From positions 2,046,001-2,110,000 of the forward strand of contig NZ_CP073115.1 in assembly GCF_024205705.1 (NCBI RefSeq): a DNA stretch of 64,000 nucleotides, written 5' to 3'. The notes under the pieces are model-generated. The model ran no database searches, was not told the origin of the DNA, and saw only the letters and a program-made list of their open reading frames with translations. The translations under genes were made by a program, and so were the position numbers. The stretch's first letter is position 1. Each line of letters starts with the position of its first letter. Source of the stretch: Neisseria subflava. Its GTDB lineage: Bacteria; Pseudomonadota; Gammaproteobacteria; Burkholderiales; Neisseriaceae. This document shows, in pieces, positions 55,533-64,000 of the stretch.

Positions 55533-57161
55533 TTACTGTGTTGCCGAGGGAATAAGGATAATCTCAACCCTGCGGTTCTTGGCCTTACCGTCTTCTGTCT
55601 GATTGTCTGCAATCGGTTTGGTATCGCCAAAACCTTTGACTTCAAACCTGCCCTCCGGAACATTGGAGGAAATCACCAACCAGTCTTTGACGGATTGGGC
55701 CCGTTTTTCTGACAACTGCTGATTGGAAACAGGATTTCCGACATTATCGGTATGGCCTTCAACTAAAATGCGGGTATCAGGATGTGATTCGATTGCCTTC
55801 AATACGCCAATCAATGCTTTATTGGCATTATTTTTTAATTCAAACTGGCCGGTTTCAAAGAGTGCCAAACTGTCCAGGGTAAGAACCACCGGCTCCGGCT
55901 TTTTGACAGGCTTGGGCGCTTTAGGAACTTCGGCGGGAATTAAGGCTTTTAATTTGGGGGTATAGGCCTGCGCACGATACAGCCCTAAACCCAAATACGC
56001 AGGAACACCGTGATCACGGTATCCTTCAAGCAATTTCAAGTCCTGCTTCAACAGCCCTATTTTTTTATCCTGTTCAGCTTTATCCGTTTCCATGCGGAAG
56101 TCCGCTATATGCGTGCCGATTTGTTCCAACAAACGGCTGTTGTTGACAGTTGAAAACGACGCGGCCAGAAAAAAACCGGCAACACCAATGAATAATACCT
56201 TAAAAATCATATCTGAAATATGATTTCTATGATAAACGGCATATTTATCCAGATATTCGGATAGGATGTATCTTACCGAATCATGTTGAACGCTTTTTGC
56301 CGTCGGAATAAGACCATCTGTATTTTTTACCAGATAAGCTGCCCATTCAGATGTATTTTGAAAATTTCCGCAATCGGCAAGGCTTAAACTGCATATGTCC
56401 ACATACTCCCATCCGCTATCTGTATTTTTTAAGAATTTTTCTTCTAAAAAATTCAGTGCCTCCATCAGATAAATATATTGATGGCTATACTGGGCATTGC
56501 TATCATGCAGGAATTTAAGGGACAGGGCGTTTTTCAGGTTCTTTAAGAATTCGTTTATCTGCAGACGGTTGTGTTCTTTCTTATTGATGATAGAAAAAAC
56601 GGAATGACTGTTTTTTCTATCAAACAAAAAAGACACCGGCGTTTGAATCAACCAGTGCACTGGGATAGTCAAACCCGTGCTCTTCTGCAGAAAAAGTATA
56701 TTACGCAACCATGTGCGCAAAGTGGTCGCAATATCGGTATTTTCCGCAGGGGAAAGCCACAGCTCCAGACTCACAGAAACATACTTATGGGCTGTATTTT
56801 CAAGCAAATTGGAAACGACCGGATGCAGATTTTCCGAACCCGACATATTGATATAGACGGTTTCATTTACCCTCTCTACCAACTTTCTCGGCACAGAAGA
56901 GTCATGCAGACGAATGGTATAGCAACCCAAATCTCCGTTGGAATCCAATTCTTCTGTGATTTTCTTCCAAAAATCCGTATTGATTTGTTCGCGTTTTTTC
57001 TTTAGATAAAAACGCCAATAATAAAAGGCAGCCCCAACGGACAATGCCCAAGCACAGCCTTTGATTATCCAACCTGCCTGCCAATATACTGCGAACACAT
57101 ACAGTAAAACGAGCTCAAAAACAGCCAAGGTTGCCAGAACCGAAATTTTCCGATAAGTCAT
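55533..57161 (-). CDS. TssM-like/OmpA-domain hybrid T6SS membrane protein
   Basis: This 542-residue inner-membrane protein has two N-terminal helices (about 8-25 and 30-50) and a third near 315-335 (FKVLFIGVAGFFLAASFS). A segment after it (YRDHGVPAYLGLGLYRAQAY) resembles the periplasmic part of TssM/IcmF. The C-terminal OmpA/MotB domain (about 410-540: ILVEGHTDNVGNPVSNQQLS, GFGDTKPIADN, NRRVEIIL) binds peptidoglycan. Full TssM proteins are more than 1100 residues, so this looks like a reduced TssM with a built-in wall anchor. It sits between hcp and tssL on the same strand. Alternatively it is a TagL-like accessory protein. Confidence 0.6.
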   Translation of the reverse strand: MTYRKISVLATLAVFELVLLYVFAVYWQAGWIIKGCAWALSVGAAFYYWRFYLKKKREQINTDFWKKITEELDSNGDLGCYTIRLHDSSVPRKLVERVNETVYINMSGSENLHPVVSNLLENTAHKYVSVSLELWLSPAENTDIATTLRTWLRNILFLQKSTGLTIPVHWLIQTPVSFLFDRKNSHSVFSIINKKEHNRLQINEFLKNLKNALSLKFLHDSNAQYSHQYIYLMEALNFLEEKFLKNTDSGWEYVDICSLSLADCGNFQNTSEWAAYLVKNTDGLIPTAKSVQHDSVRYILSEYLDKYAVYHRNHISDMIFKVLFIGVAGFFLAASFSTVNNSRLLEQIGTHIADFRMETDKAEQDKKIGLLKQDLKLLEGYRDHGVPAYLGLGLYRAQAYTPKLKALIPAEVPKAPKPVKKPEPVVLTLDSLALFETGQFELKNNANKALIGVLKAIESHPDTRILVEGHTDNVGNPVSNQQLSEKRAQSVKDWLVISSNVPEGRFEVKGFGDTKPIADNQTEDGKAKNRRVEIILIPSATQ

Positions 57162-57178
57162 TATATAAACACTTGAAA

Positions 57179-57841
57179 TTACAATGCTTGTATTTGTTCA
57201 ACCAAACCATCCAGATAATATCTAAATGCAAAGTATGCAACCGCTGCTACAACAATGCTTCCCACAAGCAGCCAGGCAGGACGGAGGCTGAATGCTTTTT
57301 TCAGCGGCGTTCCCTTTTGATCTATATAAAACAACTTACCGTCTTCCGATACGGCATTGCTTGGAAAGGCGGGTGTGATTTTTTTCAACTGTTCCTGTGC
57401 GGTGTGTAATGCATCTTCATCCAGAACATATCGGCCCCTGAAGCCCAAATTAATCACACTCAGATAGGTTTCCGCCACTAAGGGGCTGGCATCCTTGTGG
57501 TTTTTACACAAAGATTCGATTCGGTCACACAGGATATCCCCTGCATTATATGATTGGAAAAAACAAACCTGCATAGGGTTTCTTTCCCATACTTCCCTGT
57601 CGTTACCTTTCAGCGTGCGCAGTGCAACCTCATCCAAAAGGGCGCATTGTGCATATGAAACTTCTTCAATATCCGCCTCTTTCCATCCAAGCTCAGCTAA
57701 TTTTGCCTTTAAATCTTGAATCAGATTTTTGCAATGAGCATACCATGATTCGGAATGGTCAGGTGTAAAGCCGGCAGATAATGCGGATACCGCCAAAGCA
57801 GTATCTCTCAAAACGGTTCTAATTAAGGGTTGGTTATTCAT
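57179..57841 (-). CDS. tssL: T6SS inner-membrane protein TssL (DotU/IcmH)
   Basis: This 220-residue protein has a cytoplasmic helical domain (about 1-180: YAQCALLDEVALRTLKGNDR, NLGFRGRYVLDE) and a single C-terminal membrane helix (about 190-210), as in TssL. It lacks a fused peptidoglycan domain; the OmpA-type domain is supplied by the neighbouring gene. It abuts tssK by 1 bp. Confidence 0.9.
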   Translation of the reverse strand: MNNQPLIRTVLRDTALAVSALSAGFTPDHSESWYAHCKNLIQDLKAKLAELGWKEADIEEVSYAQCALLDEVALRTLKGNDREVWERNPMQVCFFQSYNAGDILCDRIESLCKNHKDASPLVAETYLSVINLGFRGRYVLDEDALHTAQEQLKKITPAFPSNAVSEDGKLFYIDQKGTPLKKAFSLRPAWLLVGSIVVAAVAYFAFRYYLDGLVEQIQAL

Positions 57842-57842
57842 A

Positions 57843-59189
57843 TTAAATACTCACTACTGCAAATAGGCTTAAATGTAAATCAGAAATAGAGGCCGGAACA
57901 TAAATGCTGCATACTTGGGACTGCATCATCCTATCAAACGCGACATGCCGTTTATCCAACCTAAAATACACATTGTCCATTCTAAAAGGCAGGCCCGGCG
58001 GAGTCTGATGAAGGTGATGTAAAGGTACGCCGACCACTGCCGTATTAATTACCCGCTCCACATCATCGGGCGCACCGATTTTGCTGACCAAAGGCAGCTG
58101 TTTTTGCAATTCCAAAAAGTCGACGGAGTCGGAATGGGCGGAAAGATAAAACTCTGCATCAGCATTGATTCGGTCATCAAATATCTGGGCGCGCCAATGC
58201 GTCGATTTCAGATGCTCCAGTGACAATTCGATAACAGGGGAAGGAATAACCTCATCCAGCAAATCACGGATTTTTTGTTCCAAACGGTTGAATGTTCCAA
58301 ACAAATCAAAGTGATCATATGAGTCTATCTCTTTAACGGACTCGTTGGCTCTAAAGGTATACAGCATACCCAGCAGGCGTACCAAAAGTTTATAAAACTC
58401 TTCCGGATGCTTCTGCGGGTAGTCATTCAGGTGCTTCAATTCCGGATAAATGGTATTTAAGCCATGCAGAAACCAAAACAGCATCGAATCGGAAACTGAA
58501 AAATCAACGACACTTTCGCTCCGAGAGCGGCGGCGGGCAGACAAATTCTCTATACGGGATAATACCATCAAAGTGATGCGGTTAAGACAAGAGAATAAAG
58601 TTTCCGATCCTGTTATGGATAACAATGGCGGGATATAGTTTTTAGCCCAAACGAAAGCACCCGTCTCATCTTTCTCTATTGCACCGATAGGACAGGTAAT
58701 ATAGTCGTCATTTTGTTCAAAATCGAAACGAATGGTGAGATTCAATCCCTCCACCGCAAACTCTGTTTCCTCGGTAGAGAAAATATCCTCCACCTTCTCA
58801 AAGCTCTTAACAAAGCGCTTGGGCGTATCTTTGGTTTCATCCTCATCTACCAAGTTTGAAACATGCGCCTGATAGACGGGCAGTGCCAACAATACAACAT
58901 TTCGTTGCTGTAAAGGCAGACCTTCAATATTGCGCACATTGACGTGGCGTCCGCCGGCCTGCAAATCAATTAAGGTGCCATCCGGCAAGCATGCCTGAAG
59001 TGTATCTAATTTGATTTTTCCAACTTCTAATGCCTGACGGTCAAATTCACATTGAAAACAGCCCCACCTAAAATCCCCCATCATTCTCATTAACAGGGCA
59101 TGCATATGATTATTGAATTTGTCTTGTTGTTGAAAATGTTGAGGCGATAGGAGTACCCCCTCTTCCCATAACGGCTTGTGAAATTTCAC
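57843..59189 (-). CDS. tssK: T6SS baseplate protein TssK
   Basis: This protein of about 448 residues links the baseplate to the membrane complex. It starts at GTG 59189 as KFHKPLWEEGVLLSPQHFQQ, the canonical TssK opening, with AAAAAGG upstream. An in-frame ATG at 59258 would add 23 untypical residues. The tail ending FDRMMQSQVCSIYVP and SLFAVVSI fits the family C-domain. The gene is divergent from tssB. Confidence 0.92.
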   Translation of the reverse strand: MKFHKPLWEEGVLLSPQHFQQQDKFNNHMHALLMRMMGDFRWGCFQCEFDRQALEVGKIKLDTLQACLPDGTLIDLQAGGRHVNVRNIEGLPLQQRNVVLLALPVYQAHVSNLVDEDETKDTPKRFVKSFEKVEDIFSTEETEFAVEGLNLTIRFDFEQNDDYITCPIGAIEKDETGAFVWAKNYIPPLLSITGSETLFSCLNRITLMVLSRIENLSARRRSRSESVVDFSVSDSMLFWFLHGLNTIYPELKHLNDYPQKHPEEFYKLLVRLLGMLYTFRANESVKEIDSYDHFDLFGTFNRLEQKIRDLLDEVIPSPVIELSLEHLKSTHWRAQIFDDRINADAEFYLSAHSDSVDFLELQKQLPLVSKIGAPDDVERVINTAVVGVPLHHLHQTPPGLPFRMDNVYFRLDKRHVAFDRMMQSQVCSIYVPASISDLHLSLFAVVSI

Positions 59190-59300
59190 TGAAAAACCTT
59201 TTTCCGGTAAATTTGAATACGATAGACAAGCTATCTGTCTAACATTTATACTAACCAATCAGGATATTTCCTGACCCCATACCTTGCATTTTATTTGAAA

Positions 59301-59320
59301 AAATGACATAAGTGTCATTT
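59301..59320. promoter_or_regulatory. Palindromic operator candidate between tssK and tssB
   Basis: AAATGACA and TGTCATTT are separated by TAAG, a perfect 8-bp inverted repeat in the 160-bp divergent promoter region, and flanked by AT-rich sequence. It could be a dimeric regulator site. The regulator is unknown. Confidence 0.5.
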
Positions 59321-59348
59321 AATCTATCAAAAAAGGATAAATTTCATC

Positions 59349-59849
59349 GTGAGCAAAAGTTTTCAAAACGAAGTTCCGCCTTCCCGTATCAATATTAAAT
59401 TGGACTTGCATACCGGCGGCGCACAAAAAAAGGTTGAGTTGCCGCTTAAGCTTTTAGTAACCGGCGATTACAGCAACGGCCAAGATAAACGCGATCTTGC
59501 CGAAAAAGAAAAAGTCAATATCAACAAAAACAACTTTGATTCAGTATTATCCGATTTCAATCCTAAAGCCAATCTGACCGTCAAAAACACACTCTCTCCT
59601 GCCGGCGGCGAGATGAATGTGAATTTGGATTTCAAATCCATGCGCGACTTCCATCCGGAACAAATTGCCCAGAATGTGCCGGAATTGCGTGCCTTGCTGG
59701 CTATGCGCAACCTGCTTCGCGATTTGAAATCCAACTTATTGGACGACTCTGCTTTCCGTCGCGAATTGGAAGCCATTCTGCGTGACGAAAACCTGTCTGC
59801 CGAACTGCGCGACCGTCTTGAAAAAATCGCACCTATCAATAATAAGTAA
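59349..59849 (+). CDS. tssB: T6SS sheath small subunit TssB (VipA)
   Basis: This 166-residue sheath protein pairs with TssC. It starts at GTG 59349 with AAAAGGATAAATT upstream and reads PPSRINIKLDLHTGGAQKKV, LPLKLLVTGDYS and NVNLDFKSMRDFHPEQIAQN, all TssB hallmarks. It is followed by a DUS and tssC after 38 bp. Confidence 0.95.
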   Translation: MSKSFQNEVPPSRINIKLDLHTGGAQKKVELPLKLLVTGDYSNGQDKRDLAEKEKVNINKNNFDSVLSDFNPKANLTVKNTLSPAGGEMNVNLDFKSMRDFHPEQIAQNVPELRALLAMRNLLRDLKSNLLDDSAFRRELEAILRDENLSAELRDRLEKIAPINNK

Positions 59850-59887
59850 TATCAAAGGCCGTCTGAAATACCCGTAAGGATTCAAAT

Positions 59888-61423
59888 ATGCAAAAAAGCC
59901 AAAAGGCCCAAGCCCAAACTACAGTTATCGAACAAGAAAGCACAAACAGTGTTTATGAAGACCTGTGTAAAAAAATCAATCTGAACGCCGTTGACTCCGT
60001 CATCGATATCGAGCAATTCCAAAGTGCCGAGAAAATGTCGGAAGCCTCTGCCGACGAGCGTATCGCCGCAGCCGTCAGCGTCTTCATGAAAATGATCCAA
60101 GACTCTTCCCAAAAAGTGGAACGCCTGGACAAAAGCCTGCTCGATTACCACATTGCCCGTATCGACGAACAACTCAGCCGTCAACTGGATGAAATCCTCC
60201 ATAACGAAGAATTTCAAAAAATCGAATCCGCATGGCGCGGTTTGAAATTCTTGGTCGACCGAACCGACTTCCGTCACAATGTCAAAATTGAAATTCTTGA
60301 TGTTTCCAAAGAAGATTTGATTCAAGACTTTGAAGATGCGCCTGAAATCGTGCAAAGCGGACTGTACCGCCACACTTACAGTAACGAATACGACACCCCG
60401 GGCGGCGAACCTATCGGCGCCGTGATTTCAAACTACGAATTTGACCGCAGCCCTCAAGATATGGCTTTGCTGCGCAATATCTCGCGTGTTTCCGCTTCTG
60501 CACATATGCCATTTATCGGCTCGGTCGGTGCATCTTTCTTCGGCAAAGAAAGCATGGAGGAAGTGGCCGCCATCCAAGACTTGGCCAACTATATGGACCG
60601 TGCCGAATACATCAAATGGAAAAGCTTCCGCGAAACAGACGATGCACGCTATATCGGCTTGACCCTTCCCCGCTTCCTTGCCCGTCTGCCGTACGGCAGC
60701 GATACCGTGCCTGTCCGCAGCTTCAATTACGAAGAACAGGTAAAAGGTACGGAGCATAACCGCTATTTGTGGGCAAATGCATCATTTGCCTTTGCCGCCA
60801 ATATGGTACGCAGCTTCATCAATAACGGTTGGTGCGTCCAAATTCGCGGCCCGCAGGCCGGCGGTTTGATTGAAGATTTACCTATTCACATGTACGACCT
60901 GGGCACCGGCAATCAAATGAAAATCCCGACAGAAGTCCTGATTCCGGAAACCCGCGAATTCGAATTTGCCAACTTGGGCTTTGTTCCGCTGTCTTTCTAT
61001 AAAAACCGCGATTATGCCTGCTTCTTCTCCGCCAACTCGACTCAGAAACCTGCGTTGTACGAGACCAAGGAAGCAACCGCAAACAGCCGCATTAACGCCC
61101 GTTTACCTTACGTCTTCCTGCTTTCCCGTCTGGCACACTACCTCAAACTGATCCAGCGTGAAAACATCGGTACCACCAAAGACCGCCGTATGCTTGAGTT
61201 GGAACTGAATAATTGGATCAATACCCTGGTAACGGAAATGACCGACCCGAGCGACGAGCTGCAGGCAACACATCCGTTGAGGGAGGCAAAAGTATTGGTG
61301 GAAGATATCGAGGACAACCCGGGCTTCTTCAAAGTCCGCCTATTTGCCCGCCCGCACTTTCAAATCGAAGGCTTGGATGTCAACTTGTCATTGGTATCTC
61401 AAATGCCTAAAGAAAAGAAATAA
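59888..61423 (+). CDS. tssC: T6SS sheath large subunit TssC (VipB)
   Basis: This 511-residue contractile sheath protein has AWRGLKFLVDRTDFRHNVKI, SRVSASAHMPFIGSVGASFF, RFLARLPYGSDTVPVRSF and a C-terminal handshake region (VEDIEDNPGFFKVRLFARPH). It is intact. A strong terminator lies 20 bp downstream. Confidence 0.97.
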   Translation: MQKSQKAQAQTTVIEQESTNSVYEDLCKKINLNAVDSVIDIEQFQSAEKMSEASADERIAAAVSVFMKMIQDSSQKVERLDKSLLDYHIARIDEQLSRQLDEILHNEEFQKIESAWRGLKFLVDRTDFRHNVKIEILDVSKEDLIQDFEDAPEIVQSGLYRHTYSNEYDTPGGEPIGAVISNYEFDRSPQDMALLRNISRVSASAHMPFIGSVGASFFGKESMEEVAAIQDLANYMDRAEYIKWKSFRETDDARYIGLTLPRFLARLPYGSDTVPVRSFNYEEQVKGTEHNRYLWANASFAFAANMVRSFINNGWCVQIRGPQAGGLIEDLPIHMYDLGTGNQMKIPTEVLIPETREFEFANLGFVPLSFYKNRDYACFFSANSTQKPALYETKEATANSRINARLPYVFLLSRLAHYLKLIQRENIGTTKDRRMLELELNNWINTLVTEMTDPSDELQATHPLREAKVLVEDIEDNPGFFKVRLFARPHFQIEGLDVNLSLVSQMPKEKK

Positions 61424-61442
61424 GCAATTAGGCAAACTTGAA

Positions 61443-61477
61443 AAATCCTCTTTCCAAAAAGGAAAGAGGATTTTTTT
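61443..61477. terminator. Bidirectional terminator between tssC and the PAAR gene
   Basis: AAATCCTCTTTCC and GGAAAGAGGATTT form a 13-bp stem with an A5 loop, followed by TTTT. It contains no DUS. Confidence 0.9.
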
Positions 61478-61739
61478 AATCACTCCCAACACTGGGCAAA
61501 CTACTAATCAAAGCACATCCGCATGCAGTTTTACAACCATCGACAGCAACTGCTTTACCTTCAAACATCATATACTGACTGCCTTCAATAATCGGATTGT
61601 CACCATGACCGGTTATAGGGCAACTAACCAAATCTCCAACTAGTGCCGCAGGTTTTCCTTCAATAGTCATTTGGGAAGATGCTTGAATGACCATACCACC
61701 ATGCGTAGTAGAATCGCCCAATCTAATAATACCCTTCAT
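61476..61739 (-). CDS. PAAR-domain T6SS spike tip protein
   Basis: This 87-residue protein reads IIRLGDSTTHGGMVIQASSQ and GDLVSCPITGHGDNPI, the PAAR repeats that form the zinc-bound cone on VgrG; His and Cys residues in HGG, CPITGH and CKTACGC are the likely metal ligands. It has no toxin extension, so it should carry a separate effector or only sharpen the spike. Confidence 0.92.
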   Translation of the reverse strand: MKGIIRLGDSTTHGGMVIQASSQMTIEGKPAALVGDLVSCPITGHGDNPIIEGSQYMMFEGKAVAVDGCKTACGCALISSLPSVGSD

Positions 61740-61785
61740 TTTTACATTCCTTTACCGTCAATTCCTATAAACCAGATAGTAGATC

Positions 61786-62952
61786 TCAGACATTACCATA
61801 AGCCTGAATCAAACGCCCCATATAAAAACCATTATCCGTATTCCAACCAAATAACTGATTTTTCTGATCAGTATTTTCAACAGCCAAACCTAACATGAGC
61901 AATTGATTTTCCGAAGCAAGAGGTCCCATAAAAAGTCCAGGATTATGTCTTAAAACACTATTTCTGTCGTAATTCCAGTCTCCTCCTGCTGCCTTAATCC
62001 CATCCATATATTGCTGGATTTCCTCATGTGAAGAAGCAAACCATACTGCATCAACTGCTTCACCATGTAATCCATAATCCACATATTTTTTCAATAACTG
62101 TGGTTGTTTTCCATCATCCAGCGTAATAGGTCGTTGTACCCATGCACGAATTGGTAGATTATTCTGTTTAGCCAAATACAGAGAGGAAAAAACTATCCAG
62201 GTTACTGTTTCAGTAAATTCTAAATCATCTATATCTGGATTTAACCAAGCCGATAAGACAGCATGGATACCTTCAGGTTCAGATTTCTCAAACCAATTAT
62301 CGATAAATCCACTCATATCCTGTAGAGGCATGATGGCCAGATCCAAGTTTTCTATACCAATAGTTTCCGACATATTGATTAGCTTATTTTGCCAGGCTTC
62401 ATAAATATCGTTGTCAGGAGTATGGATATGTACGGTCAATTTTTTTGAAAACTCAGCCAAAGATCTAATTCTTTCTTCTAATTGCCACACCGTTGTTTCA
62501 TGACACAATGGTCGTTCAAAATTATCTTCTCCATCAATAAAAGCAATACAATCAAATCTCTCATTACCTTTAGTTTCAGCAATTACATCATTCAGTGCAA
62601 TTTCAGACGGCAGAGCTACATAAGCGTCTATTACAGCAACCCTCTTACCAGCCCACTCTGTCCACTTCCTACGAATATTGTCTTTTTCTTTCTGCCATGC
62701 CTCCATAGCGGCATAACGATGGACTGAAGAAATATAGCGGTAAGAAAGTGCTGCAAACCATATAACAGGAAAGACCAACGAATAAATTGCATACTTTTTC
62801 AGCAATAAAATCCATAGCAATGAACAGCAACATGCAAATGCCAAAGTAGCGGCCCACATCCATGGTTTTCCCCACTTATTTTTGACTTCTGGAACTAATG
62901 TTGCGGGAACTTCAGGAATATTCCATTGCATTTTAAATAGCCTTATACTCAA
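61786..62952 (-). CDS. PAAR-associated membrane protein of unknown function
   Basis: This 388-residue protein has two N-terminal membrane helices (about 32-50 and 55-75) followed by a soluble domain of about 300 residues. Segments such as WQLEERIRSLAEFSKKLTVH, DMSGFIDNWFEKSEPEGIHA and AWLNPDIDDLEFTETVTWIV have no family I can name. It lies 46 bp upstream of the PAAR gene on the same strand. The two-helix N-terminus recalls the OmpA hybrid at 55533. It could be a PAAR-loaded effector, an adaptor or an accessory membrane component. Confidence 0.55.
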   Translation of the reverse strand: MSIRLFKMQWNIPEVPATLVPEVKNKWGKPWMWAATLAFACCCSLLWILLLKKYAIYSLVFPVIWFAALSYRYISSVHRYAAMEAWQKEKDNIRRKWTEWAGKRVAVIDAYVALPSEIALNDVIAETKGNERFDCIAFIDGEDNFERPLCHETTVWQLEERIRSLAEFSKKLTVHIHTPDNDIYEAWQNKLINMSETIGIENLDLAIMPLQDMSGFIDNWFEKSEPEGIHAVLSAWLNPDIDDLEFTETVTWIVFSSLYLAKQNNLPIRAWVQRPITLDDGKQPQLLKKYVDYGLHGEAVDAVWFASSHEEIQQYMDGIKAAGGDWNYDRNSVLRHNPGLFMGPLASENQLLMLGLAVENTDQKNQLFGWNTDNGFYMGRLIQAYGNV

Positions 62953-63280
62953 AAAATCAATTATATATAAAAATAATTATATTGGTTAAACATTAGCACA
63001 TAGATTCTTAATATTATCTATGTAACTATCTAACCATTTATTAATTAAACGTTTAATATAGAACTATACAGGCTCTTCTAAAAAATTTTCACATCCTATA
63101 TACAAGCCCATTTAACCATAAGCTTAATTATATTCAATATATCAAACTTAGCTTCAAAAAACTTCCAAGTAAAAAGTTTAACCAGCTATTTAATAAAATA
63201 CGGCATTTTAAACTAAAACTGAAAATGTTATCCTCAACCTAAAATGCTTATCCTCTAAGATGGGTAAGTTTCTCCTAAAT
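62953..63280. other. AT-rich gap between the T6SS region and uvrB
   Basis: 328 bp without a gene. It is strongly AT-rich and has no DUS. It should contain the promoter of the PAAR-associated gene and the 3' untranslated end of uvrB. No terminator with a convincing stem was found. Confidence 0.5.
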
Positions 63281-64000
63281 TTATTCCGATCCAAACAATA
63301 AGTTCTCTTTAATATTCCTAATTTTATCGCGTAACACAGCAGCCTCTTCAAACTGCAAATCCCTAGCCGCCTGCTGCATGGCTTTTTCCAGTTTGGCGAT
63401 TTCTTTAATCGCGTCTTCTTCGTTGTGAATCTCGCCGACTTTAACCTTGTTTTTACCTTTCAGACGGCCTTTGCTGCTGTCTTCTTCGTGGTACACGCCG
63501 TCAATGATATCTTTGACTTGTTTTTTAATCTGCTGCGGTATGATGCCGTGCTCTTCGTTAAATTTAATCTGTTTTTCGCGGCGGCGTTCGGTTTCGTCGA
63601 TGGCGGCTTTCATGGAGTCGGTGATTTTGTCGGCGTACAAAATCGCAACGCCGTTCACGTTGCGCGCGGCCCGGCCTATGGTTTGAATCAGGCTGCGGTG
63701 GGAGCGCAGGAAACCTTCTTTGTCGGCGTCGAGGATGGCGACGAGGGAGACTTCGGGGATGTCGAGGCCTTCACGCAAGAGGTTGATGCCGACGAGTACG
63801 TCAAACAATCCGAGCCGCAAATCTCTAATAATTTCAACACGCTCTACGGTGTCGATGTCGCTGTGCAGGTAGCGCACTTTGATGCCGAGTTCGCTGTAAT
63901 AGTCGGTGAGTTGCTCCGCCATGCGTTTGGTGAGGGTGGTAACGAGTACGCGTTCGCCTTTTTGGATGCGGTCGTTAATTTCGCTCATTAAGTCATCGAC
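63281..64000 (-). CDS. uvrB: Excinuclease ABC subunit B, C-terminal part (partial)
   Basis: The last 240 codons of UvrB, the damage-verifying helicase of nucleotide excision repair. It shows helicase motifs V and VI (VGINLLREGLDIPEVSLVAI and QTIGRAARNVNG) and the C-terminal UVR domain that binds UvrC (LEKAMQQAARDLQFEEAAVL). The gene begins beyond the right edge. It is intact as far as seen. Confidence 0.95.
   Translation of the reverse strand, partial: VDDLMSEINDRIQKGERVLVTTLTKRMAEQLTDYYSELGIKVRYLHSDIDTVERVEIIRDLRLGLFDVLVGINLLREGLDIPEVSLVAILDADKEGFLRSHRSLIQTIGRAARNVNGVAILYADKITDSMKAAIDETERRREKQIKFNEEHGIIPQQIKKQVKDIIDGVYHEEDSSKGRLKGKNKVKVGEIHNEEDAIKEIAKLEKAMQQAARDLQFEEAAVLRDKIRNIKENLLFGSE

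Overview
The window is a chromosomal segment of a commensal Neisseria. The 10-mer GCCGTCTGAA (the neisserial DNA uptake sequence, DUS) recurs throughout, mostly preceded by AG and often as inverted pairs that act as terminators. Recognisable neisserial genes agree with this: the Fur-regulated sRNA NrrF beside a fused birA-coaX gene, a fetA-fetBCD iron system, a Slam-type surface-lipoprotein modifier, lpxL, gmhB and hldC. A chromosomal type VI secretion system (T6SS) and the AG form of the DUS point to an oral commensal such as the N. subflava or N. mucosa groups rather than N. meningitidis or N. gonorrhoeae. The species is an inference.

Layout. 1-387: 3' end of accC and its terminator. 388-7600: an apparently imported block, made of a 5'-truncated second copy of avtA and a complete hydroxamate-siderophore operon in fhuA-C-D-B order. 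In this block the DUS is the variant GGTCGTCTGAA, the form known from the N. mucosa/N. sicca group. 7737-9428: katA with a micro-ORF on each side. 9598-11818: groES-groEL on the minus strand with a heat-shock-type promoter. 12102-18913: a second iron-uptake operon (fetA-like receptor, lipoprotein binding protein, two permeases, an FmdE-like protein, ATPase). 18982-20274: intact avtA. 20415-21454: two small stress proteins and a truncated porin. 21549-28304: housekeeping genes (nitrilase-family amidase, ruvC, lpxL, exonuclease, prmC, tldD) and an AT-rich gap with a possible small RNA. 28361-29838: tandem duplication of a DUF4189 secreted-protein gene. 29954-30162: nrrF. 30207-33325: SPOR-like membrane protein, birA-coaX, hldC. 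33557-33854: tRNA-His, tRNA-Arg and tRNA-Pro. 34055-42311: folD, a PerM-type permease, an mtr-type aromatic amino acid permease, gmhB, an acyltransferase, a YgjP-like metallopeptidase and a Slam protein.

42537-63000 is the accessory region. It opens with AT-rich orphan lipoprotein genes, a 217-bp internally deleted IS5-family remnant and a frameshifted tannase/feruloyl-esterase-like lipoprotein. The T6SS follows: two or three immunity-like genes, a multidomain peptidoglycan-targeting effector apparently split by a one-base deletion, vgrG (also split by a one-base deletion in a G run), clpV, hcp, an unusual short TssM-like/OmpA hybrid, tssL, tssK, divergent tssB-tssC, and a PAAR protein with a membrane-anchored partner. 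tssA, tssE, tssF, tssG, tssJ and a full-length tssM are absent here and must lie elsewhere if the machine works. The window ends in the 3' part of uvrB.

The most notable points are the split effector/VgrG pair, the TssM-OmpA hybrid, the switch of DUS dialect that marks the imported siderophore operon, and the nrrF locus. Three separate one-base losses in short homopolymers (tannase, effector, vgrG) could be real decay, slippage-based switching or sequencing error; the sequence alone cannot tell these apart.
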